A DNA stretch of 64,000 bases from Ideonella paludis (GCF_018069865.1 NZ_JAGQDG010000006.1:310001-374000); one strand, 5' to 3'; counted from the stretch's first letter, positions 36,961 to 49,906 are shown. Made by a program: numbers and translations. The notes: a model not told the origin generated them from the sequence alone.

Positions 36961-37851
36961 TCAATCGTCATTCGCCGCCGCATCCGCCGCCAGCAAGCGG
37001 CCGAGCTGGCCGACTGAGGCTTGGGTGGCCGCATGGCGCAGCAGAGATTGCGCGTCGCGGCCATGGGCGGGGTACTGGCCCACGCCGGCGCGGGCGGTGA
37101 TGGGCACGGCTTGGCCGCCGACTTGGAAGGGCTGCATCACGGTTTGCACCAGCTTTTGGGCCACGCGCTGGCCATCGTCTTCGGCGTCTATCCAGGCCAG
37201 GAGCACGGCAAACATGTCGCTGCCTAAGGACGCCACCACGTCGCTGGCGCGCAAAGAGGCGCGCAGGCGCACGGCGGCTTTGCGGCGCAGCACGTTGGCG
37301 GCTTCAACGCCGTAGGCCGACTCGACCGGACGGAAGCCGTCGAGCTGCAGCACGATCAAGGCCATGGAGGCGGGCTCGCGCTCGCGCAGGGCCAGCAGAT
37401 GGGTCATGTGCTCCATCAACTGGCTGTGGTTGGGCAGGCCAGTCGCCAGGTCGCTGCTCAAGGCACGGCGGGCGATGTCGTCGGTGCGCTTGCGCTCAAT
37501 GGCCAGGCGCAACACGCGGCCCAGCATCTCGGGGTTGACCTCGCGGGTGGAGATGATTTCGCGCACGCCTAACTGCACCAATCGCTGGCAGAGGGGCCAA
37601 GAGGGCTCCAGCGCCATCACCACCACCGTGGTGTCCAGCAGAGCACTGGGCAAGCCCGTCCAGCCGGCCAAGGTCTCAACGCCGCCGATCAGGTTGAGGT
37701 CAATCAGCAGAGCGTGATGGCTCTCCTGGTGCAAACGCGCTGAGGCCTCTTCCAGCGACGGGCAGGCCTGGGTCACAAACGGCCCAAAGGCCGAGGTGAA
37801 CAAGTCGGGGGTCTTGGTGGAAAGGCAGAGAACCTGGAGCGGGCTGGACAT
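36961..37851 (-). CDS. response-regulator-like protein with degenerate GGDEF domain
   Basis: 296 residues. The N-terminal part (1-120) resembles a receiver domain (HALLIDLNLIGG with the Asp at the phospho-acceptor place, then VVVMALEPSW and VREIISTREV). The C-terminal part is a GGDEF fold (ATGLPNHSQLMEHM, VLQLDGFRPVESAYG), but the active-site loop reads LGSDMF instead of GGDEF, so cyclase activity is unlikely. The inhibitory-site RxxD is kept (RASD just before), so it may bind c-di-GMP. ATG 37851 gives the start MSSPLQVLCLS. Confidence 0.78.
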   Translation of the reverse strand: MSSPLQVLCLSTKTPDLFTSAFGPFVTQACPSLEEASARLHQESHHALLIDLNLIGGVETLAGWTGLPSALLDTTVVVMALEPSWPLCQRLVQLGVREIISTREVNPEMLGRVLRLAIERKRTDDIARRALSSDLATGLPNHSQLMEHMTHLLALREREPASMALIVLQLDGFRPVESAYGVEAANVLRRKAAVRLRASLRASDVVASLGSDMFAVLLAWIDAEDDGQRVAQKLVQTVMQPFQVGGQAVPITARAGVGQYPAHGRDAQSLLRHAATQASVGQLGRLLAADAAANDD

Positions 37852-38046
37852 GATGACAACGGCGGATTTTGTTTGCAACCATGATGCCTAAGCGTGCTGA
37901 CGCGCACCAGCGCGAAAACACCCAGAGACACAGTGTCAAGCTGTCAGGACTGCGTCAGACATGACCATACGGTGGTGTATGCAGCAAGCTTCGTGCCCAG
38001 TGCTAACGGGCCGGCGCCTTTGCAGCACGGCCCAAGCAAGCCGTCT

Positions 38047-40839
<2,793 letters not shown>

Positions 40840-40891
40840 GCTGCCATTGTGGCGCGGACTCGGGTTTGTCGCCCCGGGTACACTGCGCGAC

Positions 40892-41209
40892 ATGCTCAAA
40901 ATCAGTCAGCCCTTCGCCCTTGCTTTGGCACTGTCCTGCGCCGCTGTGCTGCCTGTGCAGGCCGCCGAGCCCACCCCCGCCGAGTCTGGCGTGCGCGGCG
41001 GCGAGGCCGCGGTAGAGCGCAGCGTGATTGAAGACGATCAAAACCGCATTGAGTCGCTCAAGGTGCGTGGCCAGACCGTGCGCATCACAGTGCAATCCAA
41101 GGTGCCTGGCGCCAAGGCCTACGACATCACCGTGCCGGACACCACCGGCCGGGCCGCGGAAGCCGACCCTAAGGCGGGCAAGCGGGTCTGGTGGGCCCTG
41201 AACTTTTAA
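40892..41209 (+). CDS. DUF2782 family periplasmic protein
   Basis: 105 residues with a signal peptide (FALALALSCAAVLPVQAAEP) and a small beta-rich domain containing ENRIESLKVRGQTVRITVQ-like sequence (here DQNRIESLKVRG), KAYDITVPD and the end KRVWWALNF. DUF2782 proteins are found almost only in beta- and gammaproteobacteria, commonly next to polA and thrB as here. Function unknown. Starts 52 bases from the polA start, sharing its promoter region. Confidence 0.82.
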   Translation: MLKISQPFALALALSCAAVLPVQAAEPTPAESGVRGGEAAVERSVIEDDQNRIESLKVRGQTVRITVQSKVPGAKAYDITVPDTTGRAAEADPKAGKRVWWALNF

Positions 41210-41255
41210 TTTTTGGTGGTCGCCGCTGGGCGGCTGCTCACACTGATCTTTTGCC

Positions 41256-42227
41256 ATGGCCGTCTACACCGACGTTCAGCCCGAGGCTGCCCAGACATTG
41301 CTGGCGCAGCTGAGCCTAGGGCCACTGGAATCCTTGACACCCATCGGCGCCGGGATTGAAAACACCAATTACTTCGTCCGCACGCCTGAAGCCGTGTGGG
41401 TGCTGACGCTGTTCGAGCGTCTCTCTACCGCCGAGCTGCCGTTTTATCTGCAGCTCATGCGGCACTTGGCCGACCGGGGCCTGCCGGTGCCCGCGCCCGT
41501 GGCGGGGCCTGAAGGCGGCTTGATCCACGAAGTCTGCGGCAAGCCTGCGGCCCTGGTGAATTGCCTGAGTGGCCGCGATGTGGTCGCCCCCTCCTTGGCG
41601 CAAATTCGCCAGGCTGGCGAGCTCTCAGCCCGCCTGCACGTGGCGGCGGCAGACGCCCCGCTGCGCCAACCCAATTTGCGCGGGCCGGCGTGGCGGGAGC
41701 AGGCCGCCCAGGTGGTTGCCCCGTATCTGCAAGGCACCCAAGCCGTGCTGCTGCAAGAAGAGTTGGCCCACCAGCACCTGAGCTTGGCCTCGGCAGATGC
41801 CCAACATGCGCCGCAAGGCCCGGTGCACGCGGATATGTTCCGCGACAACGTGCTGTTTGACGGCGAGTCCCTCAGCGGCGTGATCGACTTCTACTTCGCA
41901 GGGGTCGACCATTGGGTGTTTGACTTAGCGGTCACCCTCAATGACTGGTGCGTGGACTTGAGCAGCGGCCACCTGGTGCCCGAGGCCGCACAAGCCTTGT
42001 GCGAAGGCTATGCCCAAGCCCGCACGCAAGCGGGGCAGCCGGTGACGGCGGCAGAATGGCGCTTGCTACCCGCCATGCGCCGTATGGCCGCCTTGCGGTT
42101 TTGGTTGTCGCGCTTGGCTGATTGGCACCTGCCTCGGGCCGCCTCGCTGCTGACCCCCAAAGACCCGGCGCATCTGGAGCGCGTGCTGCAGGACTGCCGC
42201 GCCCAGCCTTGGCGACCTGCTCTTTGA
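41256..42227 (+). CDS. thrB: homoserine kinase (choline-kinase-fold ThrB)
   Basis: Phosphorylates homoserine on the way to threonine. 323 residues of the APH/ChoK-like type used by proteobacteria outside the enterics, not the GHMP type. Visible: GIENTNYFVRT (ATP loop), GPVHADMFRDNVLF (catalytic HxD and Asn) and VIDFYFAGVDHWVFDLAV (metal Asp). ATG 41256 is directly family-like (MAVYTDVQPEAAQTLL). It follows DUF2782 by 46 bases. Confidence 0.92.
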   Translation: MAVYTDVQPEAAQTLLAQLSLGPLESLTPIGAGIENTNYFVRTPEAVWVLTLFERLSTAELPFYLQLMRHLADRGLPVPAPVAGPEGGLIHEVCGKPAALVNCLSGRDVVAPSLAQIRQAGELSARLHVAAADAPLRQPNLRGPAWREQAAQVVAPYLQGTQAVLLQEELAHQHLSLASADAQHAPQGPVHADMFRDNVLFDGESLSGVIDFYFAGVDHWVFDLAVTLNDWCVDLSSGHLVPEAAQALCEGYAQARTQAGQPVTAAEWRLLPAMRRMAALRFWLSRLADWHLPRAASLLTPKDPAHLERVLQDCRAQPWRPAL

Positions 42228-42264
42228 CATGCCCTTACCCTGACCGTACAGCACACACACCACC

Positions 42265-43059
42265 ATGGGACTCCGACTGTTGACTCCACCAGCCTCTGCC
42301 GGCGTGCAGTGGGTGCGTGAAGGGCTGGCCAACTTTTTCAAGCAACCGATGGGCTTTGCGAGTTTGTTCGTGATGTTCCTGCTCGCGGCCCAGTTGCTAG
42401 GCCTGGTCCCGGTCGTGGGCAGCCCCCTGGCACTGATGATGGTGCCACTGCTGGGTCTGGCCTATATGTGCGCGGGGCTGCGCACAGCGCGGGGCCAACT
42501 GGTGCAGCCCCAGGTCTTTGCCGAGCCTTGGCGCCAAGGCCCGGTGGTGCGCCGCAACCTGCTGCAGCTTTGTGCCCTCTACATGCTGGCGTGCGTGCTG
42601 TCTATTTTGATGTGCGATGTGCTGGACGGCGGCGAGTTCAACCGCCAGTTGGGCCTGCTGTCGGACGCGATGGCCAAGTCTCAAGACATGGAGCAGTTGG
42701 CGATCTCGCCCGCGATTGCGCAAGGCATGTTCATGCGTCTGGTGGCCACCACGCTGGTAGGCCTGCCCTTTTGGCATGCCCCAGCCCTGGTCATGTGGGG
42801 CCAGCAAAGCGTGGCCCAGGCCCTGTTCTCCAGCACCATTGCCTTGTGGCGCGCCAAGGCGGCGTTCACGGTGTTCGGCTTGGCCTGGGCCGGCGTGATG
42901 GTGGGCGCGATGGCTGTCGTCGCAGTGCTCTCAGGCCTCTTGGGCGGCGGCCTGACCATGCTGGCCGTGGTGCCGCTGGGCATCGCGATGATCGGGGCCT
43001 TCCAAGCCTCGCTCTACCCCACTTATCGCGACTGCTTCGGCGAACCGGAATCCGCTTGA
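42265..43059 (+). CDS. BPSS1780-type integral membrane protein
   Basis: 264 residues with about six hydrophobic segments. Family-like start (ASAGVQWVREGLANFFKQP) and end (PLGIAMIGAFQASLYPTYRDCFGE), as in the BPSS1780 family of betaproteobacterial membrane proteins that often follow thrB. Function unknown; the general layout resembles DUF975/YciC-like stress membrane proteins. Its last 37 bases overlap the convergent diguanylate cyclase gene. Confidence 0.78.
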   Translation: MGLRLLTPPASAGVQWVREGLANFFKQPMGFASLFVMFLLAAQLLGLVPVVGSPLALMMVPLLGLAYMCAGLRTARGQLVQPQVFAEPWRQGPVVRRNLLQLCALYMLACVLSILMCDVLDGGEFNRQLGLLSDAMAKSQDMEQLAISPAIAQGMFMRLVATTLVGLPFWHAPALVMWGQQSVAQALFSSTIALWRAKAAFTVFGLAWAGVMVGAMAVVAVLSGLLGGGLTMLAVVPLGIAMIGAFQASLYPTYRDCFGEPESA

Positions 43060-45188
43060 TCCCGCGCCTGCACGGCCAAGCCCACTTGGCCACGGTTCAG
43101 CGCAGCTTCAAAATCTTGCTCCACCACATGGAGCTCAGCGACGTCTGAGACGTCCAAGGCTGTCAGGCCAGCAGCGCAGTCACGGCCACGGCCTTTGGCT
43201 GAATAGAGCGCCATGTCGACCAGGTTCACCGCCTGCTCCCAGTCCAGCGAAACCATCTGCCGAGGCAAAGGGAAGCGCGCGTAGCCCAAGGATGCGGTGA
43301 CGGGAAGCTGCCGGCCATCGGGCAGCACCACCGGGTGGTCGCCCACCACGGCCAACAAACGGCGCGCCTGAATGTCCAGGCTCTCGGCGGCCAAACCGGG
43401 CACGAAGATCAAAAACTCCTCGCCACCCCAACGGCACACCAAATCATCGCTGCGCACGGTGCCACCCAGGCGGCGCGATAGCTCCACCAGCACCGCGTCG
43501 CCGGCCGCATGGCCGTACTCGTCGTTGATGCGCTTGAAGTGATCCACGTCCACCAGCAGCAGCCCCCCCTCAAAGCCCGCACCGGAAGAACCCGGCGCAC
43601 TGCCGCCTCCGCGGGCCCGCAAGAACGAAGAGGCCGCCCCCGGCAGCGCGGGCGCAGCCTGCACCGCCAAGACATCACGGAAATGCCGTCGATTCGCGAG
43701 GCCAGTCAACGGGTCGCGCTCGCTTTGAACCCGCAAAAACGCCTCGCTGCGGCGCAACTGCAGATTGGCCTTGCGGGTGCGCTGCACCAGCACCACCACG
43801 CCCGCCAATGCGGCCACCAGCAGGCCTGCGGCCACGGCCCAAATGCGCTGTTGAAGGCGTTGGTTTTCCAGGCGCGCCGCCTTCACTGCGTTGTCACGCT
43901 CCAAGAGCGCCAACTCTTGCTGCTCGGCCTCGGTCCGGTAGCGCGCTCTCAGCTCTCTCAAACTGGCTTCTCGGTTGGCCTCGTGCATTTCATCGCGCAG
44001 CGCTTGCTCACGGTGGTAGAGCGCCAAGGCCGCTCGCGCTTCGCCACGCTCGGCCAGGGCATCGGCATACTCCCGCAGCCCAGCCAGCATGGCCCCTTGC
44101 GCACCCCCCTCACGCCACAGCGTCTGCGCAGCTTCCAATTCTTGGGTGGCCACACTCACTTGACCCAAGGCCAGGCGCGCCAAGCCACCGTTGTGAAGCA
44201 GCGGTGCGACGAAGTGCAAATCGTTGAACTGCCGCACCACAGGCAGCGCATCCAACACCACCGCCAAAGCATCCTTGGGCTTGCCTTCGTGGAGGTAGTT
44301 GGCACTGAACTCCACCGCCATTTGCGCCTCCATGCGCGACGAGCCAAACTGCCGGGCCAGGCGGCGCGCCTCCTGCAGCAGCAGCTGAGCGCCGTGGCTG
44401 TCTCCCTGCGCTGTGCGCAGGGCCGCTTGCTCCACGCGCAAGCGAGCCAGTGCGTCCAAGGCATTGGCCTGCCGAGCCATGGCTTCGGCCCGCTGCAAGT
44501 AGTGCTGGCTGCGATCGGGCTCCGCCAATCGTTGCGAGATCACGGCCAGCAGTGTGGCCGCCCGGACCTTGAGGCGGCCGTCGCCGGATCGCTCAGCCCA
44601 GCGCTCAGCATCCTGACCAAACCCACGAGCCTCCACGAAGAGGCCCTGCCCCATCGCGGCCACGCTACGGACATGTGCAGCTCGCCACCCGGACCGTGCG
44701 TCACAGAACAAGGGCTGGGGCGTACCGCCACAGGCGGACTCATAGCCCAGCACCGCCTTTTGGGCCAGGTCGCCAGCCTGAACAGATTGCGCGCGATAGG
44801 CGTGCATCACCGCCAACGCCAGGGCGCGATCGACAGCGGCCAATCCCCCGGTTTCCGTGGTCAAGGACTCCAGTTGCCTCAGCGCCGATTGGTGTGTCGC
44901 AGCATCTCCCACGGCGGCAGCCACCATGGCGCGGCTGTGCCAGATCATGCGCTGCCACTGCGCAGCCGGCATTCCTGCAGGCGGCTGGGCCAGGGCCAGC
45001 TCCAAGGCTTGTTGGGCACGTTCAGGCGCATCAAAACCGTAGCTCTGCCACTCATGCACCCAGCTCATGGCCTCTGCGGCTTGGGCATTGGCCGCCAAAG
45101 GGGCAGGCTCAGGCCTGGAGGCCCAGGCCAAGTCGGCTGCCGCCAGCACACTGACGACGACGAAGAGCAGCCGTTGCCATGTCCTCAT
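43023..45188 (-). CDS. TPR-containing diguanylate cyclase (first of a tandem pair)
   Basis: 721 residues. Signal peptide or anchor (RLLFVVVSVLAAADLAWA), about 400 periplasmic residues of helical TPR-like repeats, a coiled stretch, one membrane helix (IWAVAAGLLVAALAGVVVLV near residue 480) and a cytoplasmic GGDEF domain. The active site reads RWGGEEFLIF and the inhibitory RxxD (RSDD) is present, so it should make c-di-GMP. ATG 45188 overlaps the stop of the paralogue upstream (ATGA). The convergent overlap with the membrane-protein gene at the 3' end is 37 bases. Confidence 0.88.
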   Translation of the reverse strand: MRTWQRLLFVVVSVLAAADLAWASRPEPAPLAANAQAAEAMSWVHEWQSYGFDAPERAQQALELALAQPPAGMPAAQWQRMIWHSRAMVAAAVGDAATHQSALRQLESLTTETGGLAAVDRALALAVMHAYRAQSVQAGDLAQKAVLGYESACGGTPQPLFCDARSGWRAAHVRSVAAMGQGLFVEARGFGQDAERWAERSGDGRLKVRAATLLAVISQRLAEPDRSQHYLQRAEAMARQANALDALARLRVEQAALRTAQGDSHGAQLLLQEARRLARQFGSSRMEAQMAVEFSANYLHEGKPKDALAVVLDALPVVRQFNDLHFVAPLLHNGGLARLALGQVSVATQELEAAQTLWREGGAQGAMLAGLREYADALAERGEARAALALYHREQALRDEMHEANREASLRELRARYRTEAEQQELALLERDNAVKAARLENQRLQQRIWAVAAGLLVAALAGVVVLVQRTRKANLQLRRSEAFLRVQSERDPLTGLANRRHFRDVLAVQAAPALPGAASSFLRARGGGSAPGSSGAGFEGGLLLVDVDHFKRINDEYGHAAGDAVLVELSRRLGGTVRSDDLVCRWGGEEFLIFVPGLAAESLDIQARRLLAVVGDHPVVLPDGRQLPVTASLGYARFPLPRQMVSLDWEQAVNLVDMALYSAKGRGRDCAAGLTALDVSDVAELHVVEQDFEAALNRGQVGLAVQARDQADSGSPKQSR

Positions 45189-47233
45189 GAGGCACTTCCC
45201 ATGGGGGGCAGACCGGCCGTTTCGATCAGGGTCATGCCGCCGCGCCGCCAAGCGCCCTCAAAGTCCTGCATCAAAGCCTGCAACTCCTGCGTGTTGTGGG
45301 CGGAGAGATGTCGGATGCCGCAAGCCCGGTTACGACCTTGGGTTTTGGCCAGATACATGGCCGCGTCCACCAAGTCCAGGGCTTGATCCCATTGCAGTTC
45401 AAGCGGCCCAGGCGCCAAGGGAAAATCGGCGTAACCGATGGAGGCAGTGACCGCCAAATGGCGCTGCTCAATCACCACCGGCAAGGCCGCTAAAGATTGC
45501 AGCAAGCGCTGAGCCAGCAAGTCAGTTTGCTCGGGCGTGCTGGAGCGCACCAGGATCAGGAACTCCTCACCGCCCCAACGATAGACGCGATCGTTCTCTC
45601 GCAACACAGCCTTGAGCCGGCGCGCCACCTCGATCAGCACCACGTCGCCCGCCGCATGGCCATAGGTGTCGTTGATTTGCTTGAAGTGATCAAGGTCCAG
45701 CAGATACAGGGTGCCGCGCGCCACCACACTGCTGGCCATCAAGGCCTGGCCATGTCGCCGGTTGGCCAGGCCCGTCAATGGGTCTTGCTCCCCTTGAACC
45801 TTGAGCTTCTCGTTATTGCTGCGCAGCGCCAGTTGCAAGCGGCGCATGCGCCCATAAAAGAACACCGCCAAGGCGAGCAAGACCAAGGCCAAGGCAGACA
45901 CCAAGACCCAGAGCCTGAACATCAGGGTGGAGCGCGTCAAGGCTTCTTCCTTGAGGTGGTTCTCATCGGCCAACAAGGCGCGCTCACGGTGCCGGCGCTC
46001 GGCGTCAAAGCTCTCTTGCAGCTCCAAGACCGCATGCAATCGAGCCTGCCGCGAGACCTCGTCGGCATAGTGACGGTACTCACGATAAGCCGTGTAGGCA
46101 TCCGCCCAATGGCCGCCCTCTTCCAACAAGCCTCCGAGCTCAAACATGACCTCGGCCATCTCCACCACCTCATTGGAGCGGCGGTAACCTTCCACCACCG
46201 ACCGAATGGCGGCCACACCCTCCGCCTTACGGTCCAGCCCAATCAAGGCAAAGCCTTTGTTGAGCTGCGCCAAGATTTCAGCCTCGCGGTAGTGCGCTTG
46301 CTGCGCCAAGGGCAGCGCCTTTTCTGCCGTACGAAGAGCTTGCGCGTAGTCCTTTCGCTGAAGATAAGCGTCGGACAGATTACCCGTGGCCAGGGCCTCA
46401 TCCCGCACCGAGCCGCCTCGCTTGGCAAAGCCAATGGCTTGCTGAAGAGCTTCCATCTCGGCTTTCTGGTCACCTCGGGCCGTGGCCAAAATGGACTCGA
46501 CCAGCAAGACCTCGGTCAATGAGCGCCAATCCCCCTGCTGCGTGGCCAAGGCTCGCGCTTCATTGTTGGTGGCCTGTGCTTTGTCGAGGTGGCCGGCGCG
46601 CCGGTAGGCATCGGCCATCAAGCTGCGAACGCTGCTGGAAGCCCAGTGCTGCGGCAGCGCATCAGCAAGCCGCAAAGCCTCTTGGCGGCGGGCAATGGCT
46701 TGCTCCAAATTGCCCAGGCTTTCTTTGATCCCCGCGCTGGTCAGTAGACAGGCGAGATGAACACCCAGGCGGCTGTCCGCATTCAAGGTGGGCAGGACGT
46801 CGTCGATCAAGGTATCCAACTGACCCAAGGGCGTCTTGTTGCGGCTCAACTCCGCGCGCAAGCAAGCCGCTGCGGCGCGTGCATCCTCGCGGGCCCGCGC
46901 CGGCGCCAAACGCAAGCCGCGTTGGTCCAGCTCCATGGCATAGCGTTCGGCCTGCTCGGTCTGCCCAAGGTCATGGGACACCTCACCCAGCACTCTCAGC
47001 AGGTCGATCTGCTCTGGGTCATCGGGGGACATGCCCGCACGCATCATCAAGAGCTTGTCGCGAGCCAAGTCAGGGCGCGATCGGGCCTCGTCTTCAATGG
47101 CCAGGATACGACTGAGGGGCTGGCTGTGCGCCGCCAGAGGGAGGCCCACCAGCACGAGCCAAAGAGCTTGGCACACCGCAAACGCCAGCCCGCCACAGGC
47201 GGCAGCCGGGTGAAGGCGGTGCGCAGCAGCCAA
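45185..47233 (-). CDS. TPR-containing diguanylate cyclase (second of a tandem pair)
   Basis: 682 residues. Hydrophobic N-terminal signal (LAFAVCQALWLVLVGLPLAA), TPR-like repeats in the periplasm (LAEQMQ-type helices; ATGNLSDAYLQRKDYAQALR), a membrane helix (LWVLVSALALVLLALAVFFY near 430) and a GGDEF domain with YRWGGEEFLIL and RxxD (REND). Active cyclase expected. No ATG at the front: TTG 47233 has GGAG seven bases upstream, from the end of uvrD; GTG 47266 inside uvrD is the alternative. Paralogue of the next gene. Confidence 0.85.
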   Translation of the reverse strand: MAAAHRLHPAAACGGLAFAVCQALWLVLVGLPLAAHSQPLSRILAIEDEARSRPDLARDKLLMMRAGMSPDDPEQIDLLRVLGEVSHDLGQTEQAERYAMELDQRGLRLAPARAREDARAAAACLRAELSRNKTPLGQLDTLIDDVLPTLNADSRLGVHLACLLTSAGIKESLGNLEQAIARRQEALRLADALPQHWASSSVRSLMADAYRRAGHLDKAQATNNEARALATQQGDWRSLTEVLLVESILATARGDQKAEMEALQQAIGFAKRGGSVRDEALATGNLSDAYLQRKDYAQALRTAEKALPLAQQAHYREAEILAQLNKGFALIGLDRKAEGVAAIRSVVEGYRRSNEVVEMAEVMFELGGLLEEGGHWADAYTAYREYRHYADEVSRQARLHAVLELQESFDAERRHRERALLADENHLKEEALTRSTLMFRLWVLVSALALVLLALAVFFYGRMRRLQLALRSNNEKLKVQGEQDPLTGLANRRHGQALMASSVVARGTLYLLDLDHFKQINDTYGHAAGDVVLIEVARRLKAVLRENDRVYRWGGEEFLILVRSSTPEQTDLLAQRLLQSLAALPVVIEQRHLAVTASIGYADFPLAPGPLELQWDQALDLVDAAMYLAKTQGRNRACGIRHLSAHNTQELQALMQDFEGAWRRGGMTLIETAGLPPMGSAS

Positions 47234-47237
47234 GGGC

Positions 47238-49634
47238 TTACTCCACGATGGTGAGCTTGGCCACACTCAGCGCCAGCCATTTAGGGCCGTGGCGGCCGAA
47301 GTTGACCTGGGCACGGGCCTCGGTGCCGCTGCCCTCCAGCGTCACGATCACCCCTTCACCGAACTTGGTGTGGAAGACCGACATGCCGGCCTTGAAGCGC
47401 TGCCCGCCCACTTCCGTGGGGCTGCGCGTGGGCATGGGCGGTGGGGGAGCAGGCGTCCGATATGGCTGCTGACCCGCGCCCACCATGGACTGCAAGCCAC
47501 TGCCGCGCTGCCAAGCGGCTTGATAGTCGCGTGCGAAACCACTGCCGAAGCCTTGGGTGCGCGGCGTGAGCCACTTCAGCGCGGTCTCGGGCAGCTCATC
47601 AAAGAAGCGGCTCTTGATGTGATAGCGCGTCTGGCCGTGCAGCATGCGGGTTTGGCTGAAGCTAAGGTAAAGCCGTTGGCGCGCCCGGGTGATGGCCACA
47701 TACATCAGGCGGCGCTCTTCCTCCAAACCATCGGGCTCATTGGCCGAGTTCTCGTGCGGAAACAGCCCCTCTTCCAAGCCAGTGATGAAGACCGCGTCGA
47801 ACTCCAGGCCCTTGGCCGAATGCACCGTCATCAACTGGATCGCGTCTTGGCCGGCTTGCGCCTGGTTGTCGCCGGCCTCCAGCGCAGCATGCGTCAAGAA
47901 GGCCGCCAGCGGGCTCATGATCTCACCGGTTTCAGCGTCAGGTTTCAGGTCCACCGCCGCGACGGCACGCGGCAGGCCTTCGGCCATGCTGCCCGGGGCC
48001 AGCTCATCCACGGGCAAAGCCACCGCGTCTTTGCCAAAGCCCTCTTGGGTGACAAAGGCCTCGGCCGCGTTGACCAGTTCTTCCAAGTTCTCGATGCGGT
48101 CGGCGCCTTCCTTTTCGGTGCGATAAAAATCGACCAGGCCACTGCGTTGCAGCATCACCTCAATGATCTCGCGCAGCGTCAAGCCGCGCGTCTCGTTGCG
48201 CATGCTGTCGATCAGTTGGTTGAAGGCCACCAAATTGCCGCCACCCTTGCCGCCCACTGCGCCCACGCTCTGCCACAGGCTGCGGCCACTGCTGCGGGCA
48301 GCGTCTTGCAACTGCTCCAGCGTGCGAGCGCCAATGCCCCGCGTCGGGAAGTTGACCACCCGCAGGTAACTGGTGTCGTCGTTGCAGTTTTCGATCAGGC
48401 GCAGATAGGCCAAGGCATGCTTGACCTCAGCCCGCTCGAAGAAGCGCAGGCCGCCATACACCCGGTACGGAATGCCCGCATTGAAGAGGGCCGACTCGAT
48501 GACACGGGACTGGGCATTGCTGCGATAGAGGATGGCGATCTCGCGACGCGCCATGCCTTGGCGGTGCAGTTGCTGGGCTTCTTCCAGAATCCATTGCGCC
48601 TCTGAGTAGTCGCTGGCCGACTCCTGCACGCGCACCGGCTCGCCTGGCCCCGCCTCGGTGCGCAGGTTCTTGCCCAAGCGGCGACTGTTGTGGCCAATCA
48701 GATGGTTGGCCGCGTCCAGAATATTGCCGCAGGAGCGGTAGTTGCGCTCCAGCTTGATGATGTGCTGGACGCGGAACTCGCGCTCGAAGTCGGCCATATT
48801 GCCCACCTGCGCGCCACGGAAGGCATAGATGCTCTGGTCATCGTCGCCCACGGCCAGCACCGAACACTGCGGCCCGGCAAACATCTTCAGCCAGGCATAT
48901 TGCAGGCGGTTGGTGTCCTGGAACTCATCCACCAAGATGTGGCCAAAGCGGCGTTGGTAATGCTCGCGCAAGGGGGCGTTGTCGCGCATCAGCTCATAGG
49001 TCCGCAACATCAACTCGGCAAAGTCCACCACGCCCTCGCGCTGGCATTGGTCTTCATAGGCTTGGTAGATCTCCACCAGCTTCTGCGTCTGCCCGTCGTG
49101 GATGGCCACATCACCCGGGCGCTTGCCGTCTTCTTTGGCCCCCGCGATGAACCAGCTCACCTGCTTGGGCACAAAGCGCTCTTCATCCAGGTTCATGCCC
49201 TTGATGACACGCTTGACGGCGGAAAGCTGGTCACTGCTGTCCAAGATCTGAAAGGCCTGAGGCAAACCTGCCACCTTCCAGTGGGCCCGCAAAAAGCGGT
49301 TGCACAGGCCGTGAAAGGTGCCGATCCACATGCCCCGCACGTTCACCGGCAGCATGGCCGACAAGCGGGTCAGCATTTCTTTGGCGGCCTTGTTGGTGAA
49401 GGTCACCGCCATCACGCCACCAGGAGACATTTGGCCGGTCTGCAGCAACCAAGCGATGCGCGTGGTCAGGACGCGGGTCTTGCCAGAGCCGGCACCGGCG
49501 AGGATCAGGGCCGGCACATGCGGCAAGGTGACGGCTTCGTACTGCTCAGGGTTCAAGCCCCGCAACAAGCTGCCTGCAGGCACAGAGGACGGGTCAGAAA
49601 CTGGCGCTGGCGCCGAGGGGGGATGGATCTCCAT
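47238..49634 (-). CDS. uvrD: ATP-dependent DNA helicase UvrD/Rep type
   Basis: 798-residue superfamily 1 helicase acting 3'-5' in nucleotide-excision and mismatch repair. Motifs in order: Q motif LNPEQYEAV, Walker [14 protein letters not shown], Ia [60 protein letters not shown] and [12 protein letters not shown]. The C-terminus has the Gly/Pro linker and Tudor-like end ([20 protein letters not shown]) typical of UvrD. It overlaps or abuts the tandem cyclase genes downstream. Confidence 0.93.
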   Translation of the reverse strand: MEIHPPSAPAPVSDPSSVPAGSLLRGLNPEQYEAVTLPHVPALILAGAGSGKTRVLTTRIAWLLQTGQMSPGGVMAVTFTNKAAKEMLTRLSAMLPVNVRGMWIGTFHGLCNRFLRAHWKVAGLPQAFQILDSSDQLSAVKRVIKGMNLDEERFVPKQVSWFIAGAKEDGKRPGDVAIHDGQTQKLVEIYQAYEDQCQREGVVDFAELMLRTYELMRDNAPLREHYQRRFGHILVDEFQDTNRLQYAWLKMFAGPQCSVLAVGDDDQSIYAFRGAQVGNMADFEREFRVQHIIKLERNYRSCGNILDAANHLIGHNSRRLGKNLRTEAGPGEPVRVQESASDYSEAQWILEEAQQLHRQGMARREIAILYRSNAQSRVIESALFNAGIPYRVYGGLRFFERAEVKHALAYLRLIENCNDDTSYLRVVNFPTRGIGARTLEQLQDAARSSGRSLWQSVGAVGGKGGGNLVAFNQLIDSMRNETRGLTLREIIEVMLQRSGLVDFYRTEKEGADRIENLEELVNAAEAFVTQEGFGKDAVALPVDELAPGSMAEGLPRAVAAVDLKPDAETGEIMSPLAAFLTHAALEAGDNQAQAGQDAIQLMTVHSAKGLEFDAVFITGLEEGLFPHENSANEPDGLEEERRLMYVAITRARQRLYLSFSQTRMLHGQTRYHIKSRFFDELPETALKWLTPRTQGFGSGFARDYQAAWQRGSGLQSMVGAGQQPYRTPAPPPPMPTRSPTEVGGQRFKAGMSVFHTKFGEGVIVTLEGSGTEARAQVNFGRHGPKWLALSVAKLTIVE

Positions 49635-49726
49635 CGGTGGATTGTAGAGACGGTGTTCGCCGCTTTGAGACGACGGGTTGTGACAGGGTGCATACACCCC
49701 ACGCAACGCGGCGGCCAGAGCCTGCG

Positions 49727-49768
49727 TACAATCGATCACCGGGCCCAAATTCTGGCGCCCGGTTTTTT
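49727..49768 (+). terminator. strong hairpin with T-tract at the head of the guaC leader
   Basis: ACCGGGC (49738-49744) pairs with GCCCGGT (49757-49763), followed by a T-run to 49768. A TACAAT box at 49727-49732 would start transcription at about 49739, just at the hairpin. It therefore looks either like the terminator of an unseen upstream RNA or like a 5'-terminal hairpin/attenuator of the guaC mRNA, whose start codon is about 140 bases on. Confidence 0.55.
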
Positions 49769-49906
49769 GTGCCCACCGCCCTGCCCTCAGGCGTGTGCAC
49801 AGCCCTGGCGCCCTGCCAGGTGAGCCGGGTCTCCAGGTCAAGCGCTCGCAGCCCTTTGCCGGCGCACTGCTTCTCAACGCGCCGCATCCTCAATGGAGCC
49901 TGTGAG

